From Planococcus donghaensis MPA1U2 (GTDB lineage Bacteria > Bacillota > Bacilli > Bacillales_A > Planococcaceae), in contig NZ_AEPB01000044.1 of the NCBI RefSeq assembly GCF_000189395.1, forward strand, positions 1-64,000: a stretch of 64,000 nucleotides of DNA, in the 5' to 3' direction. The notes under the pieces are model-generated. The model ran no database searches. It saw nothing but the letters and a program-made list of their open reading frames with translations, and was not told the DNA's origin. The position numbers and the translations under genes are program-made. Below, in pieces: positions 32,692 to 41,501 of the stretch; the first letter of the stretch is position 1; every line of letters begins with the position of its first letter.

Positions 32692-32700
32692 ATATAAGCG

Positions 32701-32728
32701 AAAAAACCCCATGTAAAATGGGGTTTTT
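32701..32728 (+). terminator. Terminator after recQ
   Basis: AAAAAACCCCAT pairs with ATGGGGTTTTTT around a 5-nt loop, 9 bp after the stop codon. Confidence 0.9.
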
Positions 32729-32802
32729 TAAATTTTAAATTGTCTGACTTGTATAAATATACATGTTTTTATTAAAGGGTCCTTTTCTTTGATACCCGAT
32801 AA

Positions 32803-32817
32803 TTGGAAGCGGTTTCA
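32803..32817 (+). promoter_or_regulatory. cre site (CcpA) upstream of glutamate synthase
   Basis: TTGGAAGCGGTTTCA matches the cre consensus WTGNAANCGNWNNCW at every defined position. It lies about 55 bp upstream of the best -35 candidate (TTGTAT near 32870, with TATACT at 32894-32899), a place typical of CcpA activation rather than roadblock repression. Confidence 0.65.
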
Positions 32818-32943
32818 TTGATTTGAAGGCAATTCAGTACTGCTATTAATATTTTTTTACTTAGGGGAATTGTATATATATTCAGACTTATGATATACTA
32901 TCAAAATATTATGACACATGAGTGTTGTGAAGGAGGCGGTTTG

Positions 32944-35900
32944 ATGAGTAAAAAAGAGTATCCAATCCCACAAGGACTTTATCATCCAGATCAAGAGCAT
33001 GAGGCGTGCGGAATAGGGATGATCGCCAATATCAATGGGGAAAAATCACATGCAATTGTACAAAATGCAATTAATATATTGTGTAACCTAGAACACCGTG
33101 GCGGACAATCTTCAGATACGAGCACGGGAGATGGCGCTGGAATTTTGACTCAAATTCCACATCGTTTTTTCCTTAAGCAATGTGAAAAAGAAGGAATTAC
33201 TTTACCTGAAGAAGGAAAATACGGCATCGGTATGCTCTTTATGCCCCAAGACTACGATTTACGCATGAAGACAAAAGAAATGATTCATCAAATTATCCAA
33301 GAAGAAGGACAAATTTGTTTAGGATGGCGACCAGTACCAGTCAATGATTCATTTGTTGGGAAAGTGGCATCAAAAACAAAGCCGGTTATCCGACAAGTAT
33401 TTATCGGTGCTGCACAAGGTTTAGAAAATCGAATCGACCTTGAGCGACGACTTTATGTTATTCGTAAGCGAGTAGAGCAAGCTATGCTCGGAAAAGAAGA
33501 TTTTAAAGACGTTTATTTTAGTAGTCTTTCAGCAGGCACGATTGTTTACAAAGGTATGCTTATCCCAGAACAATTAGATTCATTTTATATAGACCTCAAC
33601 CACCCTGAATTCAAATCAGCGTTGGCTCTAGTCCACTCTCGCTTTAGTACGAATACCTTCCCAAGCTGGCAGCGTTCACATCCGAACCGCTACTCAATCC
33701 ACAATGGAGAATTCAATACTTTAAGAGGTAACGTCAATTGGATGCGCGCTCGTCAAGTGCTTTGCGAATCACCTGCGTTCAATGAACAAGATCTTCAAAA
33801 AGTTTTACCTGTTATTGATGAAACAGGCAGTGACTCTTCAATGTTCGATAACTGTTTTGAATTTTTGCATTTATCTGGAAGATCTCTTGCACATACAGCA
33901 ATGATGATGGTGCCAGAACCATGGGTTAATGACCCAACGATTAAAAAAGAAAAAAGAGATTTCTATGAATACCATAGTACTTTGATGGAACCATGGGACG
34001 GCCCAGCTGCACTTGTATTTACAGATGGCAATCAAATAGCGGCTTGTCTTGACCGTAATGGTCTACGTCCTGCCCGTTATTACGTAACAAAAAGTGGCAT
34101 GATTGTGATGGGTTCTGAAGTTGGTGCATTGGATATTTTTGCAGATGACATTATTTATAAAGATCGCTTGCGTCCAGGAAAAATGTTGTTAGTTGACTTA
34201 GAAGAAGGCAAAATTATTCCGGATGAAGAAATCAAACTGCAAATAGCAGGAGAAATGCCATACAAAGATTTCATCGATAAAAACATGTTTGATATGGAAG
34301 ATCTTCCAGAACCGGTAATGCCATCAAAATCTATTGATGCGGAACCGTTGATCAAAAAGCAATTGGCTTTTGGTTATACAATGGAAGAAGTTCAAAAAAT
34401 CGTTAAACCGCTAGCGACCGAAGGAAAAGATCCTGTTGGTTCGATGGGGTATGATTCCCCGTTAGCTGTTTTATCGAAGAAACCTCAACTTCTTTACAAT
34501 TATTTTAAACAATTGTTTGCACAAGTAACGAATCCGCCAATTGATGCGATTCGTGAACATATTATTACAGCAGCACGGACGACAATTGGTGCAGAAGCGA
34601 ACTTGGTTCAACCAACAGCGGAAAGCGCTCGTCATATTCGATTAGAAACACCTATTTTGACAAATGCAGAATTGGAAAAATTGCGTCAGCAAGACCTTCC
34701 TGCCTTTAAACCTGCTACAATTTCAATTTTATTCAAAAAAGATGAAGGCATAGCAGCGATGGAAGAAAGATTGGAAGCTGTTTTTGCAGAAGCGGATCAA
34801 GCCATTAAAGAAGGCGCCAAACTAATTATTTTGTCCGACCGTGGCGTAAATGAAGCGTATGCAGCAATTCCTGCACTTTTAGCAGTTTCAGGTTTGCATC
34901 ATTATTTGATTCGCCAAGAAACGCGTGTTCAAATGAGCATCTTACTTGAGTCTGCAGAACCTCGTGAAGTCCATCATTTTGCGGCTCTTCTTGGATACGG
35001 TGCAGAAGGCATTAACCCTTATTTAGCTTTTGAGACAATCGAAAACCTAATCGAGATAGGTGATATTCCAAATGTTAGCTTTGCAGAAGCAGAAACAACG
35101 TATGTTAAAGCTGTAACAGATGGGATTATTAAAGTACTGTCTAAAATGGGGATTTCTACGATTCAAAGTTATCGTGGTGCACAAATCTTTGAAGCTGTCG
35201 GCATCCATATGGACGTGATCAACAAATACTTTACTCGTACGTCTTCACGTTTAGGCGGAATTGGTCTTGATATTATTGCAAAAGAAGTTCTCATGAGACA
35301 TGCAGCAGCTTATCCTGTTGCTCAAGGAGACGATCAAGCGCTAGAATCGGGAGATGAATTCCAATACCGTGAAAATGGAGAAAATCATCAATACAACCCG
35401 AAAACTATTCATACATTACAACATGCATGTCGTACGAATAATTACGATGTCTTTAAAAAATATACGAACTTATTGACCGATGAAAAAGCCAATCTTCAAT
35501 CATTACGTGGCTTAATGTCCTTTAAAAAACAAACGCCAGTACCGATTGACGAAGTAGAAACAGTTGAAGAAATTTGTGCGCGCTTTAAAACAGGTGCCAT
35601 GTCTTATGGTTCTATTAGTAAAGAAGCGCACGAAGCTCTTGCCGTTGCGATGAATCGCATTGGTGGAAGAAGTAATTCAGGAGAAGGCGGAGAAGAAACT
35701 TCACGTTTTATCCAGGATGAAAATGGAGATAACCGTCGTAGTGCGATTAAACAAGTCGCTTCTGGTCGTTTTGGCGTAACAAGCCATTATTTAGTAAACG
35801 CAGATGAAATTCAAATTAAAGTAGCACAAGGAGCTAAACCTGGAGAAGGCGGACATTTACCAGGGAAAAAAGTTTACCCATGGATTGCAGAAGTTCGTGG

Positions 35901-37530
35901 CTCTACTCCAGGTGTAGAACTGATTTCACCTCCACCGCATCATGATATTTATTCAATTGAAGATTTAGCGGAATTGATTTTTAACTTGAAAAATGCCAAT
36001 CCTACGGCACGTATTAGCGTTAAATTGGTATCGGCTGTCGGTGTCGGAACGATTGCAGCGGGTGTTGCAAAAGGTCGTGCGGATGTCGTATTAATTAGTG
36101 GTTATGACGGAGGAACTGGAGCGGCACCTAAAACAAGTTTGAAGCATACCGGCTTGCCATGGGAAATTGGTTTAGCAGAAACGCATCAAACGCTGTTGTT
36201 AAATGGTCTGCGTGATCGCATTGTTGTTGAAACAGACGGCAAAATGATGACGGGTCGCGATGTTGTAACAGCAGCTCTACTTGGAGCTGAAGAATTTGGG
36301 TTCTCGACGGCGCCTTTAGTAGTGCTGGGTTGCGTCATGATGCGCGTATGTCACTTAGATACATGCCCTGTTGGGATTGCCACTCAAAATCCTGAGTTGC
36401 GTGAAAAATACGGCGGAGATCCAGAGCATGTGGTTAACTTTATGCGCTTTATCGCAAGAGAAGCACGTGAGTTAATGGCAGAGCTTGGTTTCCGTACAAT
36501 TGATGAAATGATTGGCCGCACAGATGTTATCGAAGCGAACCAAGCAATTGATCATTGGAAAGCGGGCGGCATCGATTTGACGGCTCTGTTGTACCAGCCA
36601 GACTTACCAGAAAAAGTAGGGCGCTATGCAACAATCAAACAAAACCACGAGTTGGAAAAAACTTTAGATTATCAAGAATTATTGCCGCGTTGTAAAAAAG
36701 CCATCGAAACAGGGGAACGTGTCGAAGTGGCAACGGCAATTCGAAACATTCATCGAGCAACTGGAACTATTGTGGGTAGTGCGATTTCTAAGCGTTACGG
36801 TGCCGAAGGGCTGCCAGAAGATACCATTAACTTGAATTTCCAAGGATCAGCCGGACAAAGCTTCGGAGCATTTATTCCAAAAGGAATGACGATGAACTTA
36901 ATCGGAGATGCCAATGATTTTGTTGGAAAAGGATTATCAGGTGGTAAAATACTGGTTTACCCAGCATTAGACTCAACCTTCCTCCCAGAAAAAAATATTA
37001 TTATCGGGAATGTTTCGTTTTATGGAGCATCTGCCGGTGAAGCATATATTTATGGGGTAGCAGGCGAGCGTTTTGCAGTTAGAAACAGTGGAGCAAACAT
37101 TGTGGTAGAAGGTGTTGGTGACCATGGCTGTGAATATATGACTGGCGGTCGAGTTGCGATTTTAGGACAAACCGGCAAAAACTTCGCAGCAGGTATGTCA
37201 GGAGGCGTAGCATACGTCCTTGATGAAGAAGGAACATTTAGCGAGCGGTGCAATGCGGAAATGGTTCATTTACAACCGCTTGCTGAACCAGCTGAAATTG
37301 AAGAGTTACGTGAAATGATTACGAAACATGTGCATTATACAAGCAGCCGCAACGGAACACGCTTGTTAGCAAATTGGGATATTTATTCGGCTAAATTTGT
37401 ACGTGTTATTCCAAAAGCTTATCTTCAAATCAATGAAAGAATCGATAAGTTGCAAAGCGGCGGAATGACAAGAGACGAAGCTGAAATGGCGGCATTTGAA
37501 GAAAGTAAAATGGCCGGAGCAGGGAAGTAA
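32944..37530 (+). CDS. gltB: Glutamate synthase (NADPH) large subunit
   Basis: This 1528-residue subunit (GltA in Bacillus naming) combines glutamine amidotransferase and glutamate-forming functions. Order: class-II amidotransferase (about 20-430, catalytic Cys in HEACGIGMIAN after a short propeptide), central domain (about 470-760), FMN-binding synthase barrel (about 820-1210, with GSISKEAHEALAVAMNR, GGRSNSGEGGEE, GYDGGTGAAPKTS and the 3Fe-4S ligands in CVMMRVCHLDTCPVGIA), and the GXGXG beta-helix (about 1250-1500). It makes two glutamates from glutamine and 2-oxoglutarate. AGGAGG lies 7 nt before ATG 32944, so the in-frame start at 32890 was rejected. gltD follows 71 bp later. Unlike B. subtilis, no divergent gltC regulator is present. 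Confidence 0.96.
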   Translation: MSKKEYPIPQGLYHPDQEHEACGIGMIANINGEKSHAIVQNAINILCNLEHRGGQSSDTSTGDGAGILTQIPHRFFLKQCEKEGITLPEEGKYGIGMLFMPQDYDLRMKTKEMIHQIIQEEGQICLGWRPVPVNDSFVGKVASKTKPVIRQVFIGAAQGLENRIDLERRLYVIRKRVEQAMLGKEDFKDVYFSSLSAGTIVYKGMLIPEQLDSFYIDLNHPEFKSALALVHSRFSTNTFPSWQRSHPNRYSIHNGEFNTLRGNVNWMRARQVLCESPAFNEQDLQKVLPVIDETGSDSSMFDNCFEFLHLSGRSLAHTAMMMVPEPWVNDPTIKKEKRDFYEYHSTLMEPWDGPAALVFTDGNQIAACLDRNGLRPARYYVTKSGMIVMGSEVGALDIFADDIIYKDRLRPGKMLLVDLEEGKIIPDEEIKLQIAGEMPYKDFIDKNMFDMEDLPEPVMPSKSIDAEPLIKKQLAFGYTMEEVQKIVKPLATEGKDPVGSMGYDSPLAVLSKKPQLLYNYFKQLFAQVTNPPIDAIREHIITAARTTIGAEANLVQPTAESARHIRLETPILTNAELEKLRQQDLPAFKPATISILFKKDEGIAAMEERLEAVFAEADQAIKEGAKLIILSDRGVNEAYAAIPALLAVSGLHHYLIRQETRVQMSILLESAEPREVHHFAALLGYGAEGINPYLAFETIENLIEIGDIPNVSFAEAETTYVKAVTDGIIKVLSKMGISTIQSYRGAQIFEAVGIHMDVINKYFTRTSSRLGGIGLDIIAKEVLMRHAAAYPVAQGDDQALESGDEFQYRENGENHQYNPKTIHTLQHACRTNNYDVFKKYTNLLTDEKANLQSLRGLMSFKKQTPVPIDEVETVEEICARFKTGAMSYGSISKEAHEALAVAMNRIGGRSNSGEGGEETSRFIQDENGDNRRSAIKQVASGRFGVTSHYLVNADEIQIKVAQGAKPGEGGHLPGKKVYPWIAEVRGSTPGVELISPPPHHDIYSIEDLAELIFNLKNANPTARISVKLVSAVGVGTIAAGVAKGRADVVLISGYDGGTGAAPKTSLKHTGLPWEIGLAETHQTLLLNGLRDRIVVETDGKMMTGRDVVTAALLGAEEFGFSTAPLVVLGCVMMRVCHLDTCPVGIATQNPELREKYGGDPEHVVNFMRFIAREARELMAELGFRTIDEMIGRTDVIEANQAIDHWKAGGIDLTALLYQPDLPEKVGRYATIKQNHELEKTLDYQELLPRCKKAIETGERVEVATAIRNIHRATGTIVGSAISKRYGAEGLPEDTINLNFQGSAGQSFGAFIPKGMTMNLIGDANDFVGKGLSGGKILVYPALDSTFLPEKNIIIGNVSFYGASAGEAYIYGVAGERFAVRNSGANIVVEGVGDHGCEYMTGGRVAILGQTGKNFAAGMSGGVAYVLDEEGTFSERCNAEMVHLQPLAEPAEIEELREMITKHVHYTSSRNGTRLLANWDIYSAKFVRVIPKAYLQINERIDKLQSGGMTRDEAEMAAFEESKMAGAGK

Positions 37531-37601
37531 GTCTGTTTCCGCTCAAAAATGATTTAACCCAATGATTTTTAAAATGAGCAATTGTGTATAGGAGGGAAAC
37601 T

Positions 37602-39089
37602 ATGGGGAAACCAACAGGATTTATGGAATACGATAGGCAAACGGTTAAAGAGCGCCAACCGGCTGAACGGACAAAAGACTGGAACGATTACACCATCCCT
37701 TTATCAAATGAAGAAGTCGCAAAGCAAGGTGCACGATGCATGGATTGTGGCGTGCCAACATGTCATACGGGAATGGAACTGGATAATGTAACGACAGGAT
37801 GTCCTGTAAACCATCTCATTCCGGAATGGAATGATCTTGTCTATCGTGACCAGTGGAAAGAAGCATTGCACCGAGAGCATTTGAAAAACAATTTCCCAGA
37901 GTTTACCGGAGTAGCATGTCCAGCACCTTGCGAAGGTGCCTGTGTATTAGGCATTAACGAACCTCCTGTAGCGATCCGTACAGTAGAGCGTTCAATTATC
38001 GAGCGTGGATTTGCAGAAGGTTGGGTAGTGCCAGAGCCGCCTAAAACACGGACTGGCAAAAAAGTTGCAGTTATCGGTTCTGGTCCCGCAGGTCTTGCTG
38101 CCGCAGCTCAGTTAAATAAGGCAGGCCACTTAGTAACAGTCTTTGAGAAAAGTGACCGTGTTGGAGGTTTGCTAACATACGGTATTCCAGAAATGAAGTT
38201 ACCATATGACATGGTAACTAGACGTGTGAATATCCTTGAGCAAGAAGGCATTACGTTTATTACAAGCGTAGAAGTCGGGAAGAACTACCCTTCTTCAAAA
38301 CTAAAAGAAGACTTCGATGCGGTAATCATGTGTACAGGAGCAACTGTGCATCGGAATATTGATGTAGAAGGCCGCGAATTAAAGGGCGTTCACTTTGCAA
38401 TGGACTTTTTACATGCTAGTACAAAAAGTTTGTTGGATTCGAATTTTGAAGATGGTAATTATATTTCTGCAAAAGACAAAAATGTTATCGTTATCGGAGG
38501 CGGAGACACCGGGACAGATTGTTTAGCAACTTCCGTCCGTCACGAATGTAAGAGCCTTGTTCAGTTTGATGTATATGATAAAAAAGGTGCCATTCGGGAT
38601 GAAAAAGGAAATCCTTGGCCGCAATATCCAAAAATTCACCGAATCGAATATGGTCACAAAGAAGCGGCAGCAACGTTTGGGGAAGATCCACGAGCTTATG
38701 CTGTTATGACTAAGAAATTTGTCGGCAACGAACAAGGTGAATTGAAAGAAGTGCATACAGTCAATGTGAAATTGAAAATAGACGAGCAAGGCAATCGAAT
38801 CCGCGAAGAAATTCCAGGTACTGAAAAAGTTTGGAAAGCAGATTTAGTGTTGATTGCTATTGGGTTTAGTGGTCCTGAACAAGAGCTGCTTCAACAATTG
38901 GAGATTGAGACAGAACCGAATTCAAGAGCAAAAGCAGAGTACGGCAAATACAATACGAGTATAGAAGGTATTTTTGCAGCAGGAGATGTGCGTCGTGGTC
39001 AAAGCTTAATCGTTTGGGCGATAAACGAAGGTCGTGAAGCCGCACGTGAATGCGACCGTTTCCTGATGGGTACAACTGTCTTACCTTAA
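37602..39089 (+). CDS. gltD: Glutamate synthase small subunit
   Basis: This 495-residue flavoprotein (GltB in Bacillus naming) passes electrons from NADPH to the large subunit. The N-terminal Fe-S region has [10 protein letters not shown] and, further on, [12 protein letters not shown]. The FAD site is [17 protein letters not shown], and the NADPH site is [17 protein letters not shown]. The C-terminus has [18 protein letters not shown]. The start is ATG 37602 behind GGAGGG, giving the standard [12 protein letters not shown]. It forms an operon with the large subunit and ends in a strong terminator. Confidence 0.95.
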   Translation: MGKPTGFMEYDRQTVKERQPAERTKDWNDYTIPLSNEEVAKQGARCMDCGVPTCHTGMELDNVTTGCPVNHLIPEWNDLVYRDQWKEALHREHLKNNFPEFTGVACPAPCEGACVLGINEPPVAIRTVERSIIERGFAEGWVVPEPPKTRTGKKVAVIGSGPAGLAAAAQLNKAGHLVTVFEKSDRVGGLLTYGIPEMKLPYDMVTRRVNILEQEGITFITSVEVGKNYPSSKLKEDFDAVIMCTGATVHRNIDVEGRELKGVHFAMDFLHASTKSLLDSNFEDGNYISAKDKNVIVIGGGDTGTDCLATSVRHECKSLVQFDVYDKKGAIRDEKGNPWPQYPKIHRIEYGHKEAAATFGEDPRAYAVMTKKFVGNEQGELKEVHTVNVKLKIDEQGNRIREEIPGTEKVWKADLVLIAIGFSGPEQELLQQLEIETEPNSRAKAEYGKYNTSIEGIFAAGDVRRGQSLIVWAINEGREAARECDRFLMGTTVLP

Positions 39090-39110
39090 CGACTAATTTC
39101 ATATAGTTTT

Positions 39111-39154
39111 AAGCTGTGAATACCTTCAATAAGGAGGTGTTCACAGCTTTTTTT
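39111..39154 (+). terminator. Terminator after gltD
   Basis: AAGCTGTGAA pairs with TTCACAGCTT and an inner CCTT/AAGG extends the stem; seven Ts follow. Confidence 0.88.
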
Positions 39155-39189
39155 AAAATATATTTCGAATGAAGAAATCTAATCAGACG

Positions 39190-39218
39190 TTGTGAAATTT
39201 CATTATAATGTATATACT
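39190..39218 (+). promoter_or_regulatory. Promoter of the secreted-protein gene
   Basis: TTGTGA (39190-39195), a 17-bp spacer and TATACT (39213-39218). The leader to the start codon would be about 110 nt and AT-rich. Confidence 0.55.
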
Positions 39219-39335
39219 ATATGAGTGAAGAGTTGGAATTTATAGTAAAAAAATAATGATAATATACATTATTTTACTTATAAACTATTAGAGACTTTAT
39301 CCTCTCTTACAAAATAGAAATTAGGAGGAATAAAT

Positions 39336-39797
39336 ATGTTTAAAAAAGGTTTAATCGTTGCGATACTTTCTGTACTTATGACAATGGGAATGGGTATGAA
39401 CGTACTTGCAGAAATCAATGTACCACCTGTTGAATATGATACTTCAAAGGAAATGACACCAGAAATTGCTGCAATCATTGAAAGTATCGAAAAAGCAAAC
39501 GTGAAAATTTATACAGAAATCGAAAAAGTCCAAGTTGAGACTAACGAAATGTACAAAAACTATCTTGAAGAGCTCAAAGTTACTCAAAGCGAAGCGCAAA
39601 AAGCAGCTTTATGGGAAAAATACGATAGCAAAATTAATGAGAAAATTAAGAGTTTAGATATGAAAACACAAAGTATTACGAAAAAAGAAGTCGAAAAGGC
39701 TGAAATTGCAGGAGTGACAGTTGAAGTAGTATGGATCACAGTACAATTTGCTGATCGCGAAGCACAAATTGATCCAATGGTCGGCGTTGGTTGGTGA
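39336..39797 (+). CDS. Secreted helical protein of unknown function
   Basis: The 153-residue product starts with a signal peptide (KKGLIVAILSVLMTMGMGMN, then VLA, with likely cleavage before EINVPPV). The mature part is mostly one long charged helix (about 45-125: IESIEKANVKIYTEIEKVQV and onward), probably a coiled coil. It ends in a short beta-rich tail, VTVEVVWITVQFADREAQID. No Cys, no lipobox and no LPXTG signal are present, so it should be released or loosely wall-bound. I do not recognise a family. AGGAGG precedes the ATG. It has its own promoter and terminator. Confidence 0.75.
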   Translation: MFKKGLIVAILSVLMTMGMGMNVLAEINVPPVEYDTSKEMTPEIAAIIESIEKANVKIYTEIEKVQVETNEMYKNYLEELKVTQSEAQKAALWEKYDSKINEKIKSLDMKTQSITKKEVEKAEIAGVTVEVVWITVQFADREAQIDPMVGVGW

Positions 39798-39833
39798 AAA
39801 TTATTTCCTAAAAAATTAATAAAAGTGTAAAAT

Positions 39834-39865
39834 AAAAGCATAGAGCATTCTATGCTTTTATTTTT
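39834..39865 (+). terminator. Terminator after the secreted-protein gene
   Basis: AAAAGCATAGA pairs with TCTATGCTTTT around GCAT, followed by ATTTTT. Confidence 0.85.
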
Positions 39866-39886
39866 GATATATGAGGAAGTGGATTT

Positions 39887-40795
39887 ATGAAAGGCTTGGA
39901 AATATTAGAGAATGGGTTTCTTGAACAAGTTAATAACGGAAGTACGACGCTAAGTTTACTTGGTCGTGGTGAAGGAATTGAACTGATGAAACAAGCCTTT
40001 TTAAAAGATACGCTAATTATTCTTTTTCCAGGAGAGAACGATACTGTCCAAGAATTTTACTATGTTCTAGAAGGGCAAATGGAAGTAGAGATAGATAACG
40101 AAAAACGTGTACTTAAAGCACACGATTGTTTTTCGGCCAAAAAATTAGAACAAGAAGTTTATTTTACAGCCAAAACAGATGTCTCTTTTTTATCGATTTC
40201 AACAGCGCCTACTTTTCATTATATGAGCGATGTCATTAAAGAGTTGCGCAAGATAGGGAAAGCAGTCGAAAAAAAAGATCGCTATACACATAAACACAGT
40301 TCTCGAGTAGCTCATTATGCTGTTAAGACAGCATCTAAAATGAAACTAAGAAAAGAGCAAACAGAAGGCTTGTTATTAGCCTCTATACTGCACGATATAG
40401 GGAAGATCAATATTCCAGAAGAAATTTTGAGGAAACCTGGAAAACTTACAAACGAAGAGTTTGATTTGATGAAAACTCATCCAGGCGAAGGGGCTGCTAT
40501 GATTCGTGAAACACCTTATGCAGATATTGCCGACATCATTGAACAGCATCACGAGCGTGTAAACGGAAGAGGCTATCCGTTCGGACTAAAGGGTGATGAA
40601 ATCTTAATAGAAGCTAAAATTATTGGTGTTTGCGATACATTTGATGCGATGACAGAAGATCGTGCATACCGTGCTGCTTTGTCTGCGGAATATGCAATGG
40701 CCGAAATTAACAGCTTGATTGGGATTCAATATGACGAGGAAGTTGTTAAAGCCTTTGAACAGGTTTTAAAAGAAGAAGGAAAGTTAACTTTATAA
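39887..40795 (+). CDS. Cupin-HD-GYP domain protein (putative cyclic-dinucleotide phosphodiesterase)
   Basis: The 302-residue protein joins an N-terminal cupin-like beta barrel (about 1-110: EFYYVLEGQMEVEIDNEKRV, LKAHDCFSAKK) to an HD-GYP domain (about 125-300). The catalytic domain has HKHSSRVAHYAVKTA, the metal-binding HD in LLASILHDIGKINIPEEIL, HHERVNGRGYPFGLKGDEI (HHExxxGxGYP) and CDTFDAMTEDRAYR. HD-GYP proteins hydrolyse cyclic di-GMP or related dinucleotides; the complete metal set suggests an active enzyme. There is no membrane segment, so it is cytosolic. The cupin is likely the sensor that sets activity (inference). Ligand and nucleotide are unknown. Confidence 0.85.
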   Translation: MKGLEILENGFLEQVNNGSTTLSLLGRGEGIELMKQAFLKDTLIILFPGENDTVQEFYYVLEGQMEVEIDNEKRVLKAHDCFSAKKLEQEVYFTAKTDVSFLSISTAPTFHYMSDVIKELRKIGKAVEKKDRYTHKHSSRVAHYAVKTASKMKLRKEQTEGLLLASILHDIGKINIPEEILRKPGKLTNEEFDLMKTHPGEGAAMIRETPYADIADIIEQHHERVNGRGYPFGLKGDEILIEAKIIGVCDTFDAMTEDRAYRAALSAEYAMAEINSLIGIQYDEEVVKAFEQVLKEEGKLTL

Positions 40796-40921
40796 CTAAG
40801 GAGACAAGACACCAATGATATATTTAGGTGTCTTTTGTTTTCAATGAAATGTTTGAAAATAAAAAAAATAGTCAATACTTTATACACAATCGTTTAATAC
40901 TTACGAAAAGGAGAGGTTCAC

Positions 40922-41392
40922 ATGTCGAGAAAATCATCAGGTGGGGTATTCGGTAAGCTCGTGTTAATCGGCCTCGGTGCGGTAATAGGTGCGGCAATGA
41001 CTCAACAAAAAACAATGACCAACGGCACTAGTCAAAACAGTAAAGAAGACATAAAGGCAAATATTAAAAAAGGGCTCGACCGGTTGAATGAACAATCTGG
41101 TGGCATGGTTGATAAAGTAAAACCAACGGTCAATAAAGCTGTAGAAAAAGTGAAAACAGCAATAGACGCTCAGCAAGAAATGATGAATAAAGAAAAAGAA
41201 GTATTGGATAAAGCCAATAAAGAATTTCAAGAGTCGACATCTAAAACAGCCGATAGCTCTGCAGATGACGAAAGTAAAAGTTCTTCGGATTCTAATAAGC
41301 CGACAGGTGGGGTTTATGGCGGAAGCACTGAATATAGCGAATCTTTGAAAAAAAATCCATCATCTTCAGAAGATTCAACATTTGGAAAATGA
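40922..41392 (+). CDS. YtxH-like membrane-associated protein
   Basis: The 156-residue protein has a short Gly/Ala hydrophobic segment (GKLVLIGLGAVIGAAMTQQK, about 11-30), a Lys/Glu-rich helical middle (about 40-105) and a Ser/Asp-rich low-complexity tail (about 106-156). This is the architecture of YtxH/general-stress proteins, though the YtxH segment is less exact than in the protein at 12906. The tail after the helix looks disordered. Function is unknown. It is monocistronic, with AAAGGAGAGG before the ATG. Confidence 0.7.
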   Translation: MSRKSSGGVFGKLVLIGLGAVIGAAMTQQKTMTNGTSQNSKEDIKANIKKGLDRLNEQSGGMVDKVKPTVNKAVEKVKTAIDAQQEMMNKEKEVLDKANKEFQESTSKTADSSADDESKSSSDSNKPTGGVYGGSTEYSESLKKNPSSSEDSTFGK

Positions 41393-41415
41393 ATTTGTTA
41401 TAATAGAAGTATGAT

Positions 41416-41452
41416 AAGCTATGCGCGTTTGCAGAAACGGCATAGCTTTTTC
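41416..41452 (+). terminator. Terminator after the YtxH-like gene
   Basis: AAGCTATGC pairs with GCATAGCTT and an inner CGTTT/AAACG extends the stem; a T run follows. Confidence 0.85.
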
Positions 41453-41501
41453 TTACTCATTTTTTGTCTGAATATTCTATGTATTGAAGGGGGTCACCGG
41501 T

